The notes under the pieces were generated by a model that was not told the DNA's origin, did no database searches, and saw only the letters and a list, made by a program, of their open reading frames with translations. The translations under genes and the position numbers were made by a program. This document shows positions 45,194-56,488 of a DNA stretch of 64,000 bases, piece after piece (position 1 is the stretch's first letter; every line of letters begins with the position of its first letter). Location: the NCBI RefSeq assembly GCF_000182925.2, contig NC_026506.1, forward strand, positions 2,480,001-2,544,000. Reading direction: 5' to 3'. The DNA is from Neurospora crassa OR74A (Eukaryota > Ascomycota > Sordariomycetes > Sordariales > Sordariaceae).

Positions 45194-45751
45194 TTACTCG
45201 GCGGCAGCAACAGGAGCAGCGACGGGGGCAGCGGCAGCCTTCTTCTTGGGCGCAGCCTTAGGCTTTGGCTCCTTCAGTGCCAGACGTTAGCCAGAGTGAA
45301 AGATGCCAGCGGGGGAATTAGGTGGAAGGTAGATGACACGGTACCTTTGGCTCCGCGGCCGCCTTGTCGGCCTTCTTCTCCGCCTTGTCGGCCGTCTTTC
45401 CAGCCTTCTTCTCGACCTTTTCCGCCACAGCCTTGACCTGTAGCGTGAGTTAACATCGAGATGCCGCACAGGGAAGTGATCATGCACTTCGGCCAAGAGG
45501 ACCGCACATGGACCACTATAAATCTAGTAGGGGAGAGCGCTTGCCTTCTTCGCAACGGTGCTCTCCTTCTTCGGGGCCGCCTTCTTGGTTACGCCCGTAG
45601 GCTTGGCGCCCTTCGCGGGCGCAACCTTGGGCTCCTCAGAAGCTGCGGGCTTGGGCTTGGTAGTCCGCTTGACCGCCGGCGCGGTGTCGACGACGGGGAA
45701 GACGCGCGGCTTGGAGTTGCCGGTTTGCGACCGAGTACCTTCGCGAGCCAT
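45194..45751 (-). CDS. Lys/Ala-rich basic protein, 125 aa, with a GC-AG intron
   Basis: Three exons (45751-45545, 45437-45345, 45271-45194) join without shift. The first intron begins AAG|GCAAGC and ends CTACAG, so its donor is GC and not GT; no GT donor gives a coherent protein. Intron 2 is GTACCG with a GCTAAC branch site. The protein (MAREGTRSQTGNSKPRVFPV, then many Lys/Ala/Pro repeats) ends AAPKKKAAAAPVAAPVAAAE. The composition recalls the tail of histone H1 or HMG-like proteins, but no globular domain is present. Nuclear or ribosome-associated location is only a guess. A long CT-rich tract lies on the coding strand upstream (GA-rich on plus, 46054-46106), as in strongly expressed fungal genes. 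Confidence 0.75.
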
Positions 45752-48363
45752 GTTGTCGTGATTAAAGTATATTTGGAAACTGAAAAGGCAGACGTATGAG
45801 CGTACTATTACGGTTGAGAGAGCGCGACTACAAGACAGGGCAAAGCGTTGGGCGCAAATGCGGTTGCGGAGAAGATCTCGCGAAACAAGCCCCGCGCAAA
45901 CATTGCGCAAGCGACACAACATGCGATGCGCCAGATGTCGCAAGCTGGGGGGTTTGACTTACAGTACAATAATACAACAGCAGCGAAAATGAAGCAAAAA
46001 TGCTCTTCGCGAAGATACGGTGGACTAAAGCTCTTCTCACCAAAGGGCCAGATAAGGAAGAGGAGAGGAGAGGAGAGGAGGGGAGGGAAGGGGAAAGAAG
46101 AGAGGTGTGTCTTAAGGTATGTCGTCGCGGGTCGCAAACGAAAAAACAACAATGGTACGGTAGGTCGGGCGGCGGGCACCACACACCAAAACAACGAGGT
46201 TGGGGGGGCCTCGAGCATCGGCGGACTATTGGACTCGTAATAAACACCCACCTTTTCTGATCAAGCAGGGCTACGACATTCGTGGACCTCACAAGCTCCT
46301 CCTTTCCGCTTCTCTCGTTGCAATGGCGGCCAGAGCCAGCGCCAGGAAAGGAGCTCCAACCGGGCCTCGAGCTGGCCGGATGTCGGGCGCTGTGCCGTGC
46401 TGTGCTGCTGCTGGCTGCTGAAATGAGCAAGGAGCTTGTTTTCTTTTGCCGCTGATAAGAGTAATCCGTAACGCTAAAAGCTTCTCCAGGAAGCCCGGAG
46501 GCGTCTCTCCAAGCAGCCGCTGGCGGGAGACCAGGCAGTGGCCCGGCCTAGGCTCTAAGTGGATGGGTCCATTGGCGGTAGTGGTAAGAGAGAAAAAAAG
46601 CTACCTCAGCACATGATGAAAAAGGACATTACCGCCCTTTTGCTCAGTCGACCGACTCCCTGACCGGCAACGGGAAAGTTGCAGAAAGCCGGGTGGTGGA
46701 AACAATGTGTTGTGATCCCTCGGTAACAGGATAGCCAAGGCCTTGTTGAGATACTTAGGTGGGTATGGTCGCCATGGTTTTGCACAGTCTGTACTGACTG
46801 AACTGAACGACCGTTGGCGGTTGCCACGTTGTCAGCCTACACATTAAGCCTGTGTGTGCCGCACGGAATCCAGGATGTGGAATGGAATGGGCTTCTTAGC
46901 ATGACACTGACGTAGCCAGGGCAACTTGAGCGTCCGAAGACCGGCGGTCCAAGTCTGGGTGACTCGAGAGAGCACCATTTGAGGATGTTTTAGGAAACAG
47001 GAAGATGGTCAAGATCCCTCACAAGATCAGTGGTTTGACACGTCGAATTCGAGAGCACCATCTGATCTTGGTCTGCAAGGGAATGCCCTGTCGGCCCGAA
47101 CGCCCGTTTTCCTTTGGTTCCCAAGCTGACGGATCATAGCTCTGCATAGCTTTGTCGAGATCGCACGGTAAGGATGGGACCCACAAACGTCTTTTCCCAG
47201 GGGACATCGGTCGGTGAACCCCACGTGCATGGTCCCTGGGATCGGTGCTTGGGTAGGTGAGGATTTGAAGCTATTCAGATATTTGGGTTGCGTGGTGTTG
47301 GTAGCTCACGGCGGCGGATAAAGAAAGGTTCAGAGTGAGACGTAGACCAATCAATGAGGATCATTCTATCTGACACTCGAACGGCAAAATGAAAAAATGT
47401 ACTCACATCAAGCCATGCTCACAGTAAAGTCGAAGAGTCGAAGCTCGAGGCAAGGAAATGGAAAGAGCGCAGAAGCCACGATCACCGACAGGCATCATCG
47501 TCGAAGTAGTGTACCGGGACGGTGTAAATCACCCACAGGCCACAGCGGGTGCAGTGGAAGGAACCCCACGCTTCAGGGGCAGCAACTGCAGGGTCCAATA
47601 GCGCACTACACAAACACCACTGCGCAGTAGTGTAGGTAGAGGTATACATAGAGGTAGTTGAGCGTATTCCCATAGATTCTATCTAACTAATATCTGCCAT
47701 GACAACAACCTAACAGCTGCCAGAGATGAAGTGAATGGCATCATGCTATTCCATGGGAAGGCAAGCTTTATGCTGTGTGGGCTGTCACTTGTACGTATCG
47801 CGACTCCCACGACCATGCCTGTATCTGATACCAAGAGTTCACAACAGTAGAGGTACTCACAATTGAGGCAGGATGTACGCAGTACGGTACATGGTACTTG
47901 GAGGTGGTTCGTCTCACAGTTACTGGCGGGACTGGCATCGTTCCCAGAATCAGCTGAAGATTGGTCGATTGCTGGGGTCAGATACCTATTCCCGGCGCTA
48001 CACCTAGTATAGTTTAGTTGTACCAAATCGACGACGAGTACAGTCGCCTGGAGAAATATGAAAATCATTGAATCCTATCCAGACGCTCAACAACAATCCA
48101 GTTTGGCTAATTCCCTCATAACTCTCTTCCATGGTTTTGCCATGATCAGACTGCGGGTATCCTTATTTGTTATGCGGGAGGATGCTCAGATAGTGATCTC
48201 CACCTACCGTTGAACCTCGACCGTCATCGCACTAACAAAGCGGATCACCCAAACTTTAGTTATTTGCCTACGACTCACTCCCGGATCTCAAGCTTTCAAC
48301 TTTCAAGCTGGCGGGCACCCAGAGCCTGACGCTTATTCACCTATTTTTTGACACCTGCGGGCG
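45752..48363. other. 2.6-kb promoter/intergenic stretch
   Basis: It lies between two divergent genes (45751 minus, 48364 plus). It carries the GA-rich tract at 46054-46106. Several short frames on both strands have no recognisable product. No RNA gene is seen. Confidence 0.5.
46054..46106. repeat. GA-rich (GAGGA)n tract
   Basis: An imperfect GAGGA/GGGA repeat about 300 nt upstream of the Lys/Ala-rich gene. On that gene's coding strand it is a CT-rich tract, common upstream of highly expressed fungal genes. Confidence 0.75.
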
Positions 48364-49815
48364 ATGGCCCGCCTCCGCCCCTCCCTACGGCTATTCCCCT
48401 TGGGTCTACCGCGCCTTGCACTCAGCCGCCACACGCGATTCGCGCTCCTCCTCATCCTGACAGCTGCCCTCATCGAAGTCTTCCTTCACACACAACGATG
48501 GGCCGTCCGACAACCCGAGCACGAGCTCGACGAGCCCTTTTACACGTCATGTCAAGAACCCGCCATTGACCAACCGCGCGAGAAGGCAGCGATGGTGATG
48601 CTGGTCCGCAACCAGGAGCTGATGAAGGCGCTCAAGACGGTGCAGAGCATTGAGAAACACTTCAATCAGTGGTTTCACTACCCCATCGTCTTCCTGAACG
48701 ATGAGCCGTTCAGCAAGGAGTTCATCAGCGCCATGAACGCGACTGTGAGTGGGGAAGCGAGGTTCGAGCTCGTGCCGAAGAAGGAATGGCTGTTTCCCGA
48801 GTGGATGGATGTGGCGGATGCGAAGGCATCTATCAAAGCACAGGGGGAGGCGGGGATCCTGTATGCTGGGTTGGAAACTTATCACCACATGTGTCGGTTT
48901 TACTCTGGGTGAGTCTAGCCACGGTTCTCCGTTGCTTCCTCCACCCACGTTTCTTCTAACCTCCCCATTCTGTTCCCCTTCACAGCAAATTCTACACCCT
49001 CGAAGCACTCAAAGACTACGCCTGGTACTGGCGGATCGAGCCAGACGTCGAGTTCTACTGTTCCATTACCTACGACCCTTTTGTCGAAATGGCCAAGCAC
49101 GACAAAGTGTACGGTTTCACCATCGCTCTGCCAGAGGAGCCGCGGACGTGCCCAAGCCTCTTCCGCAAGATGGCCGACTACAAGGAGTTGAACAACATTC
49201 CGACCACGGAGCTGTGGAAGGCCACGATAGCTGCTTCATGGGTGCCTTGGCCACTCCGCCCCTTCATGGGTTGGTTTCGGCACCGCGACCGCTCTGGCGA
49301 TGGGTGGAGTTTGTGTCATTACTGGTCCAACTTTGAAATTGCCAACCTGGACTTTTTTCGGGGAAAGGACTATCAGCGGTTGTTTGAGTATCTTGATAAG
49401 ACTGGGGGATTTTACTACGAGCGGGTACGTTGTTTCTTATTTTCACCAGGACAATCTTCAGACCAGGGTACTGACACCTTTACGTCGTTTTCAGTGGGGT
49501 GACGCAGCCGTCCATTCTCTTGCTTTGCACATGCTTCTTCCTTCCCACAAAGTTCACCACTTTGAAGACTTTGGTTACCGCCACGACTGGTATTACCAAT
49601 GTCCAGCCAATGCACCAAATGGTCAACTGTTCGAGTCGAAGCTACTTCCTGATGGTCCATATAGCCCAGAACGTGAAGGCGGTATTGGATGCCGGTGCGA
49701 GTGTGACGGGCGGAGGACTCGGAACTTTCCAGCGTATTGCACGAATAAGCTCAAAGAACCTAATACGGCCAGGCGTCTGAGTATGGTAGAATCGGTTCGC
49801 AGCTGGTTCCCATGA
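48364..49815 (+). CDS. KRE2/KTR-family alpha-1,2-mannosyltransferase (GT15)
   Basis: Three exons (48364-48908, 48986-49424, 49495-49815) give 434 aa. Introns are GTGAGT to TTCACAG and GTACGT with a TACTGACA branch site. It is a type II membrane protein: a short basic tail, one span (RFALLLILTAALIEVFL, residues about 25-41), then the lumenal GT15 domain. Family motifs are VMLVRNQEL, YHHMCRFYSGKF, YAWYWRIEPDVEFYC, SLCHYWSNFEIANLDFF (the Glu is the proposed nucleophile position of Kre2) and VHHFEDFGYRHDWYYQCP. These Golgi enzymes use GDP-mannose to extend N- and O-linked glycans with alpha-1,2-mannose. ATG 48364 is the first in frame and gives the right tail-span layout. Confidence 0.93.
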
Positions 49816-50218
49816 CGTCTTCCAGAGATAATGAGAATCTGAAGATCAAGCCTTTTCTGAGCTGGCACATAGAGATGCGAAACTTGAGATGATTTAGCAT
49901 TGAGCCGGTGTTTGGGAAAATGGTAGAGGATACTGTGTAGCGTCCACGGTATCACCTCCCAGAAATGCAAACCATTAACGATTACCACTAAGAATTACCA
50001 CACGAGATGTTTCAACAACGATACCGTTCTAGGGCACCAAAGCGCCTTTGGTCCCTTCATCGAACCCCCTTACCAAACCTTAGTTCCTGGTGACCTCGAC
50101 AAACACCGAACGCCGAATCAAGTATCAACCGCACCATACCCCTCCAAACCGGAACCTTAAGATACCCAGGGGTTGCCCATTATAACTCTATCTCCTCTTT
50201 CCGACCGCACTCCCCCAT
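49816..50218. other. Intergenic between convergent genes
   Basis: About 0.4 kb between the stop codons of the KTR and GT32 genes. It should hold the two 3' UTRs. No feature is seen. Confidence 0.6.
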
Positions 50219-51514
50219 CTACAAGTCATCCTCCAAGAACCTTCTCACCAGCAAATTAAACCTCGTATCCTTCGTCCTAATCACCTCGGGCGTCAACCAC
50301 TTCAAATACCTATCCCAGGCCATCTGCCCCCAAGCATGATACGCCATCTGATTCTCAAACAATCCTCCTCCATTCCTGGCAATCTGTCCCTCCCAAAACT
50401 CCTTTTCCTCTTTCATTTTCAAGGGGGTATGCATCCACTCGATGTGTCTCCATGTCCAAGTGGGCCAGAAGAAGGCATCAGGAGGTAAGGCGCAGACATC
50501 TCCCTTTGCTGTAGCATCTTTCCCATCTTCATTTCCCCTTGCCTCTTCTTTACCTATATGTACCACATCGTCACCGCTTTTGTCGTTCCTTCCTTGCTCA
50601 GCAAGTTCCTTGGGCAACAAGACACTCCGATAATTCCACGCTTCCTTCTCCAAGTCCACATTCTCGTAGGTGTCCAGCCATCGCCTGATGAACGTCGCGT
50701 TGGGGCGAGCGACAATAACGGCGTTGCATAGACCCCAGCGGCTGCCGCCTTCGTAGCCTAGCAATGTGTCCCGCTGGTGATCACCTCCTCCTCCTCTACC
50801 TCCTCCTGGGGATAATAACAAGGGGGAAAAGGAGCGGAAAGCAAAGACGTCTATATCCAGATAAATCCCCCCCTGTTCCAACAGGATTTGCAGCCTCAGA
50901 GTGTCAGACAGATGAGCATACTGCGTTCCTTCCTCTTCTGGTGGTGGCGGGTGGTGAACCAGCCTAAACTTGTCCGGCCACTTCTGAGCCAGCCTCCGGA
51001 TCCAGGGGTTTGAGAGCGGATCGGCGCCCGGATCAGGAGACGGGGGAGATGAGAGGTACGTATAGTGCAAGTTTAGGACGGTCGGCTGTAGAGAAACCAG
51101 AGCGGCGCGCACTGCGAGGTAGGACAGGAAGTCAAAGTGCCCGGCTGAGGGGTGAGACTGCGGGTTTGCGAGGCCGTAGATGAAGTGGACTATGTTGGGG
51201 ATTGATCCTTCTCGTGAGAAGTGGGATGGATGACCACTTTCAATTTCCTTGTTACTGTTGCTCCCGGACCCGGACCCGGACACGGGAAAAGGGACATGGC
51301 CGCCGCCGCCGCCACCACCACCACCACCACCTCCACGGAGACAGGCGAGCTCGGAGTCGGTGGGTGTGAAGGCTTGTTCGATGGAGCGCTGGCCGGAGAA
51401 GGGATTTGTTTGGCGGACGTAATCACCGTAGTAGTAAAGATAGGGGAAGAAGATGTAGGTGAGAATGAGGCCGGTTATGACGGGTAGGACACGCCGGGTG
51501 AGTTTTGTTATCAT
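50219..51514 (-). CDS. GT32-type glycosyltransferase (DXD), type II membrane protein
   Basis: Single exon, 431 aa, ATG 51514 (the frame above starts only at TTG). A basic tail and one membrane span (VLPVITGLILTYIFFPYLYY, residues about 9-28) anchor it. A run of 12 Gly lies near residue 60. The catalytic part shows IPNIVHFIYG, LLEQGGIYLDIDVFAF (DXD) and LLGYEGGSRWGLCNAVIVAR, the usual GT32 order, then NQMAYHAWG near the end. Related fungal GT32 enzymes include Och1 and Sur1/Csh1 and use GDP-mannose in the Golgi, but this protein is divergent, so donor and acceptor are open. Several Pro/Gly/Glu-rich insertions break the domain (SSPPSPDPGADP, PPPPEEEG). Confidence 0.85.
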   Translation of the reverse strand: MITKLTRRVLPVITGLILTYIFFPYLYYYGDYVRQTNPFSGQRSIEQAFTPTDSELACLRGGGGGGGGGGGGHVPFPVSGSGSGSNSNKEIESGHPSHFSREGSIPNIVHFIYGLANPQSHPSAGHFDFLSYLAVRAALVSLQPTVLNLHYTYLSSPPSPDPGADPLSNPWIRRLAQKWPDKFRLVHHPPPPEEEGTQYAHLSDTLRLQILLEQGGIYLDIDVFAFRSFSPLLLSPGGGRGGGGDHQRDTLLGYEGGSRWGLCNAVIVARPNATFIRRWLDTYENVDLEKEAWNYRSVLLPKELAEQGRNDKSGDDVVHIGKEEARGNEDGKDATAKGDVCALPPDAFFWPTWTWRHIEWMHTPLKMKEEKEFWEGQIARNGGGLFENQMAYHAWGQMAWDRYLKWLTPEVIRTKDTRFNLLVRRFLEDDL

Positions 51515-53813
51515 AATTTGAGTGAGAACGAAGTGAGTCTGGAAGCTTCGACGAGCTGGCGGCTTGTGGACAGGGATCAACCCAATAAAAAAAATCAAGA
51601 ACGGTAAACTTAAAAGGTCTGGAAAGGCTGGATTATGGTAGTTGTGATTTGATGTTTCGTCACTGTCATGTTAAATTGGAGTGCCTTCCAAAGAGGAAAT
51701 AAATCGTTACGGTGAAATGAAGCCGAAGGAAGGGAAGTGAGGGGAAGACATTGATGGAAACAGACGCCGTTGCACAAAATCGAGCATGTTTTTCTAGTTT
51801 AGCCCGCGCGGTCATAGTACGGAGCTCAGAGGACGGCGATCACCTCCATTCTTGAATATTTAGAATATCAGCTAGACTTACTTGATGATGGTTGTGGGGT
51901 TTGGGTGGGACCTTTTCCTCAAGGCCCCCTTTTTATGAGAGTGGATTGAGAAAACTGAAGCTGAAGACTCCCGCCAGCCTAAGCTCCAAGTGCATTTTGC
52001 CTCAGTTGTGAATATCATGTATCATAGTACATCCAGTCCCAATGCGCGCATGCAGTGCCACAAGTGTGTTCAGCCGCGGAAGGAACCTTCGCGCTCGCTG
52101 TCTCTCCGCACTTGCCGCTTGTCCTTGGTTGACTGCGGGAATGCGCATGTCTACGGCCCGGTGCAACTGACAGGAACCCAGCTACTCAATCGTCTGGCGG
52201 GAGGACAGCTTGAGACGATAACTTCACTGCGACGAGTTGCCTCCCGCTTTCAAACACATGTTCGGACCGGTCCAAACAAGTTAAAATATCTACCACTAAG
52301 TATCTACCAGTGTATGTTTTGAGGCGACAAGTGACCATGATGGTTTACATTAGTCTTTGTGAGGTCGACGACATACCTGTAGGTGCAACCCTCGAGACTG
52401 TGTCTGCTCACCTGTACTCTACAGGTTTCTTGTTGCTCCTACTTGTTTCACCGTCGGGTTCACTACAGGTAAGGATCTTGTACAACCCATTGTGAGCCTC
52501 TGAGGATGATGATGATGTTCCCCTCTTCCATCAGTTCGCACTCTGCCCTTCATATCCCGTCCAAGCTGGCTGCCCGTGAAGTGAATGTGTGCCTGCTACC
52601 GGCTCGAACGATAAGTCAATGAAAAGCACAAGGCCTTGTTGTTTGACTTGCCTTGATACACTTGTCAGCGAGCAATATCCATCCTCCCATCAAGTGTTAC
52701 AATGAAATTGAGAATAGATACGTTACCGGTTGGGCACGCACAGTACATGATCAAATTTGTTCCTATATAAAGGAAGGACTGATTGTAAATGCAAGAACGA
52801 GGAGAAAACTGGAGAATAATAGAGGGCTCATTCCCGAAATGACTGCGCTACAGCAGCAGATTCGGAACGAATTACAATCGTTACAGCTCCATGTCTTGGT
52901 ATATCTATCCTCGATACTGTTGTAGAGGGCACGATGGTTGAGCTGATGGGTTTATCGCACGGCTCGAGACTGATGGCGGTCAAAAGTCGAAATGGAAGGT
53001 TGAGTGGTCAGTCTTGGGGCGTTGATGGGAAGGCACAAAAGGGCAACATACAAGTCCCTTAGGTGATCGATTCCAGACGGCTTTCTATAACTCCTCGTCG
53101 GTCTAATTATCTCTACTCTTCTCTTTGTCATACCCTCGGGTATGTCCCTGGTCGTCCGGCCTTCGTCAGGAGAAGGGCACGGGTTCTTGAAATAGTTTTG
53201 TCAACTCGCTCGTCTGTTGCGCGTTGTTCTTGAGCAGTTGACATCGGGCATTCTGAGTTTGGTCAACTAGTTTAATTTTCAAGAGGCGATATGGAATTAA
53301 GGACGCGGAGTTCGCAGTTGTGATTCTTCTCGGTGGTTTTCCTTTAGTAGAGAAACAGCTTCAAGGTACTTGATACTCGGGATTAGCAATAAAGCACCGA
53401 GAACGGATCAAGAACAAAACGACACATGTGGAGCTTTTACCTCGTGACTATGTCATTGTTGACATTAGGGGCAGTCAATGACAATAACAGGGGTTGGAGG
53501 TTATGATACGTTCGGATACATGTAGAGGCTCGGCCCGAGTGACCAAGTCCCACTAGCCGAGAGCCCATGCCCTTTCTGGCGTTGTAATGAGTCATTTGCA
53601 TTGATACTACCTTGACTTGTAGTAGTTAGTGTACATGTAGTAGTTATGGCTCCTTCTGGGACGGTGAATATATATATATGTATATATATATATATAAGGC
53701 ACGTCTTATGCATGGAAGTAGTCACTCAACTCGAGAAACACATTCAAAACCAACATTGACTATTTTCGTGATTGAACCAACTAGGCCAAACCACAATCCA
53801 GACAAATCTCAAG
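51515..53813. other. 2.3-kb stretch without a supported gene
   Basis: It lies between the divergent GT32 and GNAT genes. It holds their promoters and the (AT)n tract at 53666-53696. Frames under 110 codons show no recognisable product. Confidence 0.5.
53666..53696. repeat. (AT)n microsatellite
   Basis: An alternating AT tract with one G interruption, about 120 nt upstream of the GNAT start. It could also work as a TATA-type core promoter. Confidence 0.85.
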
Positions 53814-54461
53814 ATGACTCCCAAGGACCACATACGCAGCTGGACCCGTGAGGTCGACAACACCATCTACACTTACTCAACCGACCCAAACCTAGTTGAC
53901 CTCGCCGCCCTCAACACTGCTCTGGCTTCCGACACCGTCTGGTGGGGGCGAGACCTGCCAGAGGAGGCGTTGAAGCGGATGGTAGAGCACTCATACAACT
54001 TTGCGCTATATGTCACAGAGAAGGGATACAGTGAACAAGGTAAGGGCTTACAGTTCAAGAGCAGACAAATACACAAACACACACACGCACAAGACTCGCT
54101 CATGCTAACACAGCCCCACCTTCAAAAAGACAGCTCCAGCCAGCAGCCGCCCCCAAAGCAACAAATGATCGGTTACGCCCGCCTGATAACCGACTACGTA
54201 ACCTTTGGCTACCTAACCGACGTCTATGTGCTGCCCGCGTACCAATGCAAAGGGCTCGGCGCCTGGATGATGGAGTGTCTCAATGAGGCGGTGGAGCAGT
54301 GGCCCGAGCTGAGGCGGGTCATGCTGTTCACGGGCGACGCGTACGCCGCGAAGCTATATGAGAGGACGCTGGGGATGAAGGATACGAAGGAGAGTGGGGG
54401 AAAGTTGATAATCATGCAGAGGAGGGGGCTGGGGGCCGTAGCGAGGAAGATGGGAGATTAA
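53814..54461 (+). CDS. GNAT-family N-acetyltransferase
   Basis: ATG 53814 (AAGATGACT). Unspliced it gives 215 aa. I prefer a 90-nt intron (54040-54129, donor GTAAGG, branch TGCTAACA, acceptor AAAAAG), which gives 185 aa and keeps the frame because its length is 3n and it contains no stop. The removed 30 residues (Gln/His/Lys/Thr-rich) lie just before the conserved core. The core shows MIGYARLITDYVTFGYLTDV, then VYVLPAYQCKGLGAWMM with the acetyl-CoA motif Q-x2-G-x-G. The end (VMLFTGDAYAAKLYERTLGM) is the usual last helix. These enzymes move acetyl from acetyl-CoA to an amine; the substrate is unknown. It converges with TRM7 (174 bp between stops). Confidence 0.85.
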   Translation: MTPKDHIRSWTREVDNTIYTYSTDPNLVDLAALNTALASDTVWWGRDLPEEALKRMVEHSYNFALYVTEKGYSEQGKGLQFKSRQIHKHTHAQDSLMLTQPHLQKDSSSQQPPPKQQMIGYARLITDYVTFGYLTDVYVLPAYQCKGLGAWMMECLNEAVEQWPELRRVMLFTGDAYAAKLYERTLGMKDTKESGGKLIIMQRRGLGAVARKMGD

Positions 54462-54635
54462 GTCAGTACGGAAAGGGAGACACAAGAAGGATTTGGTTCA
54501 ATGGTGGTATATCATGAGACAAACGAGTTAGTCATGTCATCTGAGTTTGGTATGTGCAGCAGGCAGGTAGGTCGGCAGACGTTGATTGGTTACTGGGAAT
54601 CTTATCTTGAACAGAAAATAACGGGAAAAGAAATT

Positions 54636-55868
54636 TCACGCCTTCGCTGTTGCTGGTCCCGTCTTCTTGTACGCCCCGCCGTTTTGCCTCCTCAGCTCAA
54701 TGGCACGCTTATACGGGGGTGCCGTGGGTGGCTGAACCGGGTCGAGTGAGACGTGGTCATCTGGGAGCTTGTAGGACGCATCCGAGTCGAAAGCGGACAA
54801 ATCGCCACAGGCGACAAAGGGGGCCACCCATCGAATATCCTTCAGGGGCTCGTTGGTGAGGTCCTCCACCTCGACGTCGTAGATGCCATCCTTATCTGCT
54901 GGCGTCTGAGTGGCACTCTTTGTTGTTGGTTCCTCCTTGGCTTGCTTCTCGGCCAACATCTCGGCAAGCTTGTTGCCGACGCCAAGAGGTTCTTCGAGGT
55001 TGGCTGTGAAACCCTCAGGAGGCTGGAAGTTGATGCAGACGATGAAGGCCTCGACACTGCTGGCGCGCGAAGAGCGGGGCTTGGCGACGTAAACCTTTTC
55101 GAAGAAGACCTTCAGCTGGGCGTAGAGAAGGTCGACGTTGCGGCCCCGGAAGATCTTGGCGACGAACTTGCCGCCAGGCTTGAGGACGCAGAGGGCGAGG
55201 TTGAGGGCTGCGAAGAGGAGCTGTGACTGGACGTAGATGTCAAGATCATGCAGGCCTGTGACGTCGGGCGCACCATCGCTGATGACCAGATCCACTGGGT
55301 GTGAGGCTTGCGGGTTCATGGTGCTTGGGTCGAAATCGGGGTCCAACGCCTTAAGCAAAAGCGGAACGGTGGCGGGATGTGTGATGTCGGCTCGGAGAGT
55401 GATGATTCCTGGCAGAGGGCTGATGGGCTGCAAGTCGATGGACACAATCTTGACCTGTTCCCTGGGAGCCGGCGTGCTCTCCTGAGTCGCCTGCACCCTC
55501 TGAACCTCATCCTGAGCGTCTTGCTTCTCGGGAAAGACGTTGAGCATCTGTTGGCGGAACTTGGCCTCACGGTCTTGCCAAGCACACCGGCCGAACTTCT
55601 CTCCCTTGATGAGAACCCTCGATAGAACCTGAGACCAGGAACCGGGGGCAGCGCAGAGATCGACCACACGAGTGACATTTTCAAACAAGTTGAATTCTGA
55701 TGGGAACGCTCGGTGTTAGCGGTGATACACTTCTTTACATTACATATGCAATAAACAGTTCTTACCTTCGTCTAGTTGAAGAAGCTTGAAGGCACTTCTG
55801 GCACGCCATCCTTGCTCCTTTGCAAGGCGATAGTAGGCATCACGCTTGTCTTTTGATGATTTCCCCAT
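54636..55868 (-). CDS. trm7: TRM7/FTSJ1-type tRNA 2'-O-ribose methyltransferase
   Basis: Two exons (55868-55766, 55696-54636) give 387 aa. The 69-nt intron is GTAAGA to CATCAG and rebuilds [12 protein letters not shown]. The protein starts [20 protein letters not shown]. The SAM-binding loop is [14 protein letters not shown] (residues 45-58). The catalytic tetrad K-D-K-E is K28 (SAFKLL), D175 (ISDGAPD), K215 (FVAKIF) and E250 (VEAFIVC). Yeast Trm7 modifies positions 32 and 34 of the anticodon loop of tRNAs with partners Trm732 and Rtt10. An insertion (residues about 95-110, [12 protein letters not shown]) and a C-terminal extension of about 90 residues exceed the yeast length (310 aa). It is divergent from MAK5. 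Confidence 0.95.
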
Positions 55869-56488
55869 TTTGAATGCTTCGCTCTCACTTACTTGTGTCG
55901 AATAATGAAGTGCCGCGAGTGGGTGACGAGAGTGAATGACGGGAGCTTGTGAAAGAGACTGGGCCCCACTTTTGCCTGGTGACGGGTCGCTGTCGCTGGG
56001 CGCCGATTTGGGTCCGTCTGCTGCAAATAGTCACCGCCAAAAAGGATTCTGCCGGCATAATTATCGAGCACCTTGGCGGCCCCAGCACTCGCACACCATA
56101 GACGCGCATACTTGGAGGGAAGGACTTTGGCGATAAACGAAAGCTTTGAATCATAAGATGTCGTCTCATGTTTTGTTTCCTCCATCAAAGTCAGACTGAT
56201 TGTTTCCACGTCCTATTCTGTCGGCACCCTCTACACTACAAGCTTGTTAGCCAGACCTGGAATAGGTAGGCGGTGTCATTTACAGCACATGGGCTAGCCT
56301 GTTCCAGCTAGAGGCTGCTGCAACCCAGCTGCAAGGTGGAGCCAAAATTTCCATTTCACTTTTACAGCCATTTTCACTGAGCAGTGTCAACAACACCCTT
56401 CAAATCAAAGTTCATCAGTGCATCCAACAACCTCAAGCACTCAAACCCGACACCCTTTTCCACCCGAAAACGACGACATATTCACACC
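55869..56488. promoter_or_regulatory. Divergent TRM7/MAK5 promoter
   Basis: 620 bp between the start codons of two translation-related genes. I saw no clear TATA box and no exact PAC motif. A sequence GGAAATTTTG (minus, near 56344-56353) only loosely resembles the yeast RRPE element. Confidence 0.55.

Noticed and set aside
52653-52925. 90-codon frame with a helical middle
   Set aside because: Short, without homologue, and its end is hydrophobic without a proper signal; likely chance.
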